Shown here piece after piece: positions 60,944-64,000 of a DNA stretch of 64,000 nucleotides. The stretch comes from JAAYCI01 sp964370045 (GTDB lineage Bacteria; Bacillota; Clostridia; Oscillospirales; Ruminococcaceae): NCBI GenBank assembly GCA_964370045.1, contig CAYJGZ010000011.1, forward strand, positions 1 through 64,000. Direction: 5' to 3'. The notes under the pieces are model-generated. The model ran no database searches, was not told where the DNA came from, and saw nothing but the letters and a program-made list of their open reading frames with translations. Position numbers and translations under genes: made by a program. Position 1 is the first letter of the stretch, and each line of letters begins with the position of its first letter.

Positions 60944-62536
60944 CTAATTGTACTCCACCTCAACGCCCATCTCCTGCCACTTTTTCAGCGTTTCCTTTGC
61001 GCTTGTCGGCTTTTCGGTGGGCTCATTACCTGTAGGGGTGTATGGGCCTATGCCGTAGCGCTTGCCCGTCACCTGCTCTATCACCCTTTTTATGCAGGAG
61101 TTTGCATCCTCCGTCTCTCGCATGTGCGTGATAAACATCTCGTCCGCCTGTATCAGCACACGTTTTCCGTCAAAGTATGCCTTTGAGTTTTTCATAAACG
61201 AATACAGCATACGGTTGATGCTCGCCATCTGCTGTACCACCTGCGGCCACTGCTCAAAGAGCACTAAACCGTCGTGTGGGTTTTGTTCCGGCTTTGTTTC
61301 GGGCGCTTCCTGCCGTGGCGGTGCGCTCTCTGCCTCTTGAATGTTTTGGGGTTGCTCTTTTTGCACGTTCTGCACAGGTGTCACAGCAACAGGCGATGAT
61401 TCGCTCATTTTCGGCTTTTGCACGTTTGTTGTGTCGGCCTGCGGTGCAGGTTCTTGTGGCTGTGCGCACAATTCAAACAGCGCAAGCTCCAGCTCTATGC
61501 GTGCGTCGGTTACCCTGCCCATTCTGTCCATTGCGGCGGCAAAACGACGCATCGCCCTCACCGCAAACGCTTCACCGATACCCTGCGCAATCTGCACATA
61601 TTTTTGCACATCCTCTGCGGGCACCATGCTCAAAAGCTCGCCGCTCGGCTGTGCCTTGGCTAAGATAATGTTGCGGTAATGGTGCACCAGCTCGTCCGTC
61701 AGCCTGCGCACATCCAGCGAGCGCACCCAAAGCTCTCCCAGTAAAACCAGCGCTTTTTGTGCGTCTTTATGTGATATTGCATCGCTAAACGCAAACAGGT
61801 AGTCCTTGTCCGCAACGCCTGCCATTTTCCGCACCTGTGCCTCATCCACGCTACCCTGTGTTCCTGCACAAGTATCCAGCAAAGAGCACGCATCACGCAT
61901 AGAGCCATCCGCAAGGCGTGCTATTAGGTCCGCCGCCGCCTCGCTCAGCTGAATTTGCTCCTCACTCGCTATGTGCAAAAGGCGCTTTGCAATCACCTCG
62001 GGCGAAATGCGCATAAAGTCAAAGCGCTGACAACGTGACAGAATGGTGGCAGGCACTTTGTGAATCTCGGTGGTGGCGAGTATGAACACCACGTGGGATG
62101 GCGGCTCCTCCAAAATTTTTAACAGTGCGTTAAACGCCGAGGTAGACAGCATGTGTACCTCATCTATAATGTACACTCGGTACTTGCACCTACTCGGGCG
62201 GTATGCCGTTTCCTCTCGAAGCTCACGCACATCATCAACGCCGTTGTTGGAGGCCGCATCTATTTCGGACACGTCCAAAATGCCGCCGCGCTCAAGCCCT
62301 ATGCACACCTCGCACTCGCCGCACGGCTCTGCATCGGTGCGGTTTTCGCAGTTCACCGCCCGTGCAAACAGCTTTGCGCAGGTGGTTTTGCCCGTGCCCC
62401 GTGTACCCGTAAAGAGATAAGCGTGCCCCACTTTATCGTGGGTGATTTGGTTTTGCAGTGCGGTGGTGATTGCCTGCTGACCTATCACATCCGCAAAAAC
62501 CTGTGGCCGCCATTTGCGATAAAGTGCACGATACAA
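60944..62536 (-). CDS. dnaX: DNA polymerase III subunits gamma/tau
   Basis: DnaX is the clamp-loader ATPase. The 530-residue protein starts LYRALYRKWRPQVFADVIGQ at TTG 62536, which has GGGGGTGG six bases before it. The longer open frame reaches back over the SRP RNA gene and is not credible. Walker A is GTRGTGKT near 45, a four-cysteine zinc site follows (CENRTDAEPCGECEVC), then VYIIDEVHML (Walker B) near 115 and the SRC motif LSRCQRFDF. The tail is Pro/Glu/Gln-rich, then a short ordered end. Confidence 0.97.
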   Translation of the reverse strand: MYRALYRKWRPQVFADVIGQQAITTALQNQITHDKVGHAYLFTGTRGTGKTTCAKLFARAVNCENRTDAEPCGECEVCIGLERGGILDVSEIDAASNNGVDDVRELREETAYRPSRCKYRVYIIDEVHMLSTSAFNALLKILEEPPSHVVFILATTEIHKVPATILSRCQRFDFMRISPEVIAKRLLHIASEEQIQLSEAAADLIARLADGSMRDACSLLDTCAGTQGSVDEAQVRKMAGVADKDYLFAFSDAISHKDAQKALVLLGELWVRSLDVRRLTDELVHHYRNIILAKAQPSGELLSMVPAEDVQKYVQIAQGIGEAFAVRAMRRFAAAMDRMGRVTDARIELELALFELCAQPQEPAPQADTTNVQKPKMSESSPVAVTPVQNVQKEQPQNIQEAESAPPRQEAPETKPEQNPHDGLVLFEQWPQVVQQMASINRMLYSFMKNSKAYFDGKRVLIQADEMFITHMRETEDANSCIKRVIEQVTGKRYGIGPYTPTGNEPTEKPTSAKETLKKWQEMGVEVEYN

Positions 62537-62597
62537 AAAAGGCCACCCCCATTTGCGACGTTGTAAAAAACGATGTGGTTTCCCACAAAAAAAATAC

Positions 62598-62733
62598 GGC
62601 GCTGCTTTGCATACGAAAGGCAGGTTTGCTGCGGCACACGGGCACATTCGCTTAATGCTGCTCGGTTCCCCGCCTGACATGGTTCACAAAGGCCCATTGC
62701 ACAGGACCCGCCTTCCGTATGCAAAGCAGCGCC
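62598..62733 (-). ncRNA. ffs: Signal recognition particle RNA
   Basis: The minus strand reads GGCGCTGCTTTGCATACG at the 5' side and its complement at the 3' side, enclosing the SRP domain IV sequence GAACCATGTCAGG and GAGCAGCATTAAGCG that binds Ffh. A run of T (complement of 62585-62592) follows the outer stem. It lies just before dnaX, the classic position. The very long near-perfect outer stem (over 20 bp) also acts as terminator. Confidence 0.93.
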
Positions 62734-62760
62734 GACATCTCGCTGATTTCTATCCTGTAT

Positions 62761-62789
62761 AGTATACCCTAAACGTCTTTTATATGCAA
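62761..62789 (-). promoter_or_regulatory. Sigma-A promoter of ffs
   Basis: On the minus strand TTGCAT (62789-62784) and TATACT (62766-62761) are 17 bp apart, about 28 bp before the RNA 5' end. Confidence 0.8.
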
Positions 62790-62815
62790 GGGATAAATTC
62801 ACACTTCCACCAAAA

Positions 62816-62892
62816 TGTCACACACGTATTTTGCGTATAACTTTTATTTATATGGGATTTTTTTGTATTTTTTGCGTATTTTGTCACACACA
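62816..62892. repeat. Paired repeat boxes before the LytTR gene
   Basis: TGTCACACAC occurs at 62816-62825 and 62883-62892, and TTTTGCGTAT at 62829-62838 and 62870-62879. The order is swapped in the second copy, so the two box types are mirrored around 62854. LytTR proteins bind paired direct repeats, and this is upstream of the gene's promoter, so an operator for self-control is plausible. Confidence 0.5.
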
Positions 62893-62943
62893 CAGTACCA
62901 GCCGCCTTTTATCGCACTAAAACTACCACCTATGCAAAACATA

Positions 62944-62973
62944 TTGCTTGTGCGCCACGCAACACATTATAAT
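62944..62973 (+). promoter_or_regulatory. Promoter of the LytTR-DUF3021 pair
   Basis: TTGCTT (62944-62949) and TATAAT (62968-62973) are 18 bp apart, 49 bp before the start codon. Confidence 0.7.
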
Positions 62974-63021
62974 AAAGCTACAACAAAAGCTTTTGTAAAC
63001 AACGCACGAGGAGGTGGATAC

Positions 63022-63462
63022 ATGGATATAGAAATCAAAATTGATTCTGCCTGTAAAACACCAAGGCTCATTTTGGTGACGGACAAAATGACCGAGGAGC
63101 TAAACGAGCTTGTGAGTCAACTTTCGCAGAGCACACCGCAGGTAATTGTGGGCTTTTGCGACAACACGCTGAAAATTTTAGAACCGTCACAGCTAATACG
63201 TGTGTATGCCCAAGGCGGAAAAGTATACGCAGTGGACAGCGAGGGGGTATACACGCTTAAACTGCGCCTGTATGAAGCTGAGGAGCGGCTAAGCAAAAAC
63301 ATGTTTGCCCGCATATCAAACTCCGAAATTCTCAACCTTAAAAAGGTAAAAAGCTTCGACCTCAGCTTTACGGGCACTATCTGCGTAACACTTTCAAACG
63401 GCAGCACCACCTATGTCTCTCGCCGCTACATGCCAAAAATAAAACAACTTTTAGGAATATAA
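63022..63462 (+). CDS. LytTR-domain DNA-binding regulator
   Basis: The 146-residue protein has an N-terminal part of about 45 residues and a LytTR DNA-binding domain: IRVYAQGGKVYAVDS, KLRLYEAEERLS, FARISNSEILNLKKVKSFD and YVSRRYMPKIKQLL. No receiver domain is present. Such stand-alone LytTR regulators are usually paired with a membrane protein, here the DUF3021 gene 28 bp downstream. GAGGAGGTGG precedes ATG 63022; the longer open frame upstream covers the promoter. Confidence 0.92.
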   Translation: MDIEIKIDSACKTPRLILVTDKMTEELNELVSQLSQSTPQVIVGFCDNTLKILEPSQLIRVYAQGGKVYAVDSEGVYTLKLRLYEAEERLSKNMFARISNSEILNLKKVKSFDLSFTGTICVTLSNGSTTYVSRRYMPKIKQLLGI

Positions 63463-63490
63463 CTTTTAGGAATATGAGGTGAATTAAAAC

Positions 63491-63964
63491 ATGATTAAAA
63501 GGGCATTTTTACGTGGGCTTTTGGGCATACCTTTGGGCATTGCAATGGGTCATGTCATCAGCATTATTATCAGTGTTATCGTTTCTGCAAGCACTGGAGG
63601 CTCCGCCTATTACGCCACTCCTTTGCAGCTGATTGAAACAACAGGCAGCCCCCTTGCGGCGGTAATACTGCAAACGCTCGTTTCGGCCTTGATAGGTGCG
63701 ATTTCTGCCGCCTGCACCGTGATATGGGAAATGGACATCTGGAGCCTTACCAAAAAAACCTGCATTTTCTTCGTTATAATATCAAGCGTTACGCTCGTCG
63801 GTGGCATTTTTGCAGGCTGGTATCCCCTGAACATTTCGGGCATTGCTATTTTTTATGTAATTTACATTGCAATTTTTGCTGTAATTTGGCTCATTCAGTG
63901 GGTTGTTGCCCGTGCAACGCTAAAAAAGCTTAATGAGTCCTTACCGCACAATACAAACGAATAA
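63491..63964 (+). CDS. DUF3021 membrane protein
   Basis: The 157-residue protein has four hydrophobic segments at about 10-32, 53-77, 88-108 and 112-138, the layout of DUF3021 proteins encoded beside LytTR regulators. It probably holds or modulates the regulator at the membrane, as proposed for this pair type; the signal is unknown. GAGGTG precedes ATG 63491 at workable spacing. The tail LKKLNESLPHNTNE is cytoplasmic. Confidence 0.85.
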   Translation: MIKRAFLRGLLGIPLGIAMGHVISIIISVIVSASTGGSAYYATPLQLIETTGSPLAAVILQTLVSALIGAISAACTVIWEMDIWSLTKKTCIFFVIISSVTLVGGIFAGWYPLNISGIAIFYVIYIAIFAVIWLIQWVVARATLKKLNESLPHNTNE

Positions 63965-64000
63965 ACGTATATTTATTCGCAATTAGCTTCGCCGCAAAAA

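Noticed and set aside
62537..62680. Upstream extension of dnaX
   Set aside because: It would translate part of the SRP RNA gene; TTG 62536 has a good ribosome site and gives the standard DnaX start.
1..64000. CRISPR array or prophage
   Set aside because: No regularly spaced direct repeats and no run of phage structural genes are seen; the only recombinase stands alone.

Overview
The window reads as chromosomal DNA of a Gram-positive anaerobe of class Clostridia, most likely near the Oscillospirales (Ruminococcaceae-type). The reasons are the SCIFF peptide and its radical SAM maturase beside yajC, the HPr kinase and WhiA genes, the asp23-nusB-xseAB-ispA-dxs-tlyA-nadK-argR-recN block, a tyrosine T-box, a lysine riboswitch, rubrerythrin and a UGA-containing selD. 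Almost every gene is preceded by a GGAGG-type ribosome site, and GTG and TTG starts are common. The family-level placement is inference; no rRNA lies in the window.

Layout. 1-3400: the end of tRNA-Gly, tRNA-Cys, radA and a Xer-type recombinase surrounded by inverted repeats. 3440-7925 (minus): queA-tgt-yajC-scfA-scfB, joining queuosine tRNA modification, the Sec translocon accessory YajC and a cysteine-rich RiPP. 7944-12608 (plus): promoter, lysine riboswitch and terminator, then asd-dapA-dapB and a CapA-like gene. 12720-14342 (minus): tyrS behind its T-box leader. 14407-24488 (minus): an eleven-gene housekeeping operon that also carries an extra TsaD/Kae1-like gene. 24630-38741 (minus): hprK, a PHP phosphoesterase, murB, whiA, dnaE, pfkA, ligA and gatCAB. 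38940-42982: a GT4 glycosyltransferase, a TrpR/YerC-like regulator, a MITE-like repeat and rpsB-tsf.

43106-57600 is the accessory part. A small secreted protein ending in SPQTGVYI and an LCP-family protein come first. Next is a selenium cluster: LysR regulator, TusA-like protein, cysteine desulfurase, selD with Sec at codon 12, C_GCAxxG protein, DUF3343 carrier and a YedF-type DsrE protein. It is followed by rubrerythrin with an HD-GYP phosphodiesterase, a triple-repeat secreted protein ending in SPQTGVYVN, and a membrane sensor with two substrate-binding domains, a degenerate GGDEF and an intact-looking EAL domain.

57700-64000 holds a decayed small-RNA or small-peptide locus, a zeta-toxin pair, tmRNA (ssrA) with smpB, recR-ybaB-dnaX behind the SRP RNA gene, and a LytTR regulator with a DUF3021 membrane partner.

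The observations most worth following are: (1) two unlinked secreted proteins that share a domain and an identical SPQTGVY carboxy end without any membrane anchor, one of them lying between two c-di-GMP phosphodiesterase genes; (2) the Sec-encoding selD in a selenium cluster with YedF split into two genes; (3) the scfA/scfB unit with a hairpin attenuator between peptide and maturase; (4) the palindromes around the recombinase gene; (5) the MITE-like element whose end is echoed between the two tRNA genes. No CRISPR array or prophage was seen.
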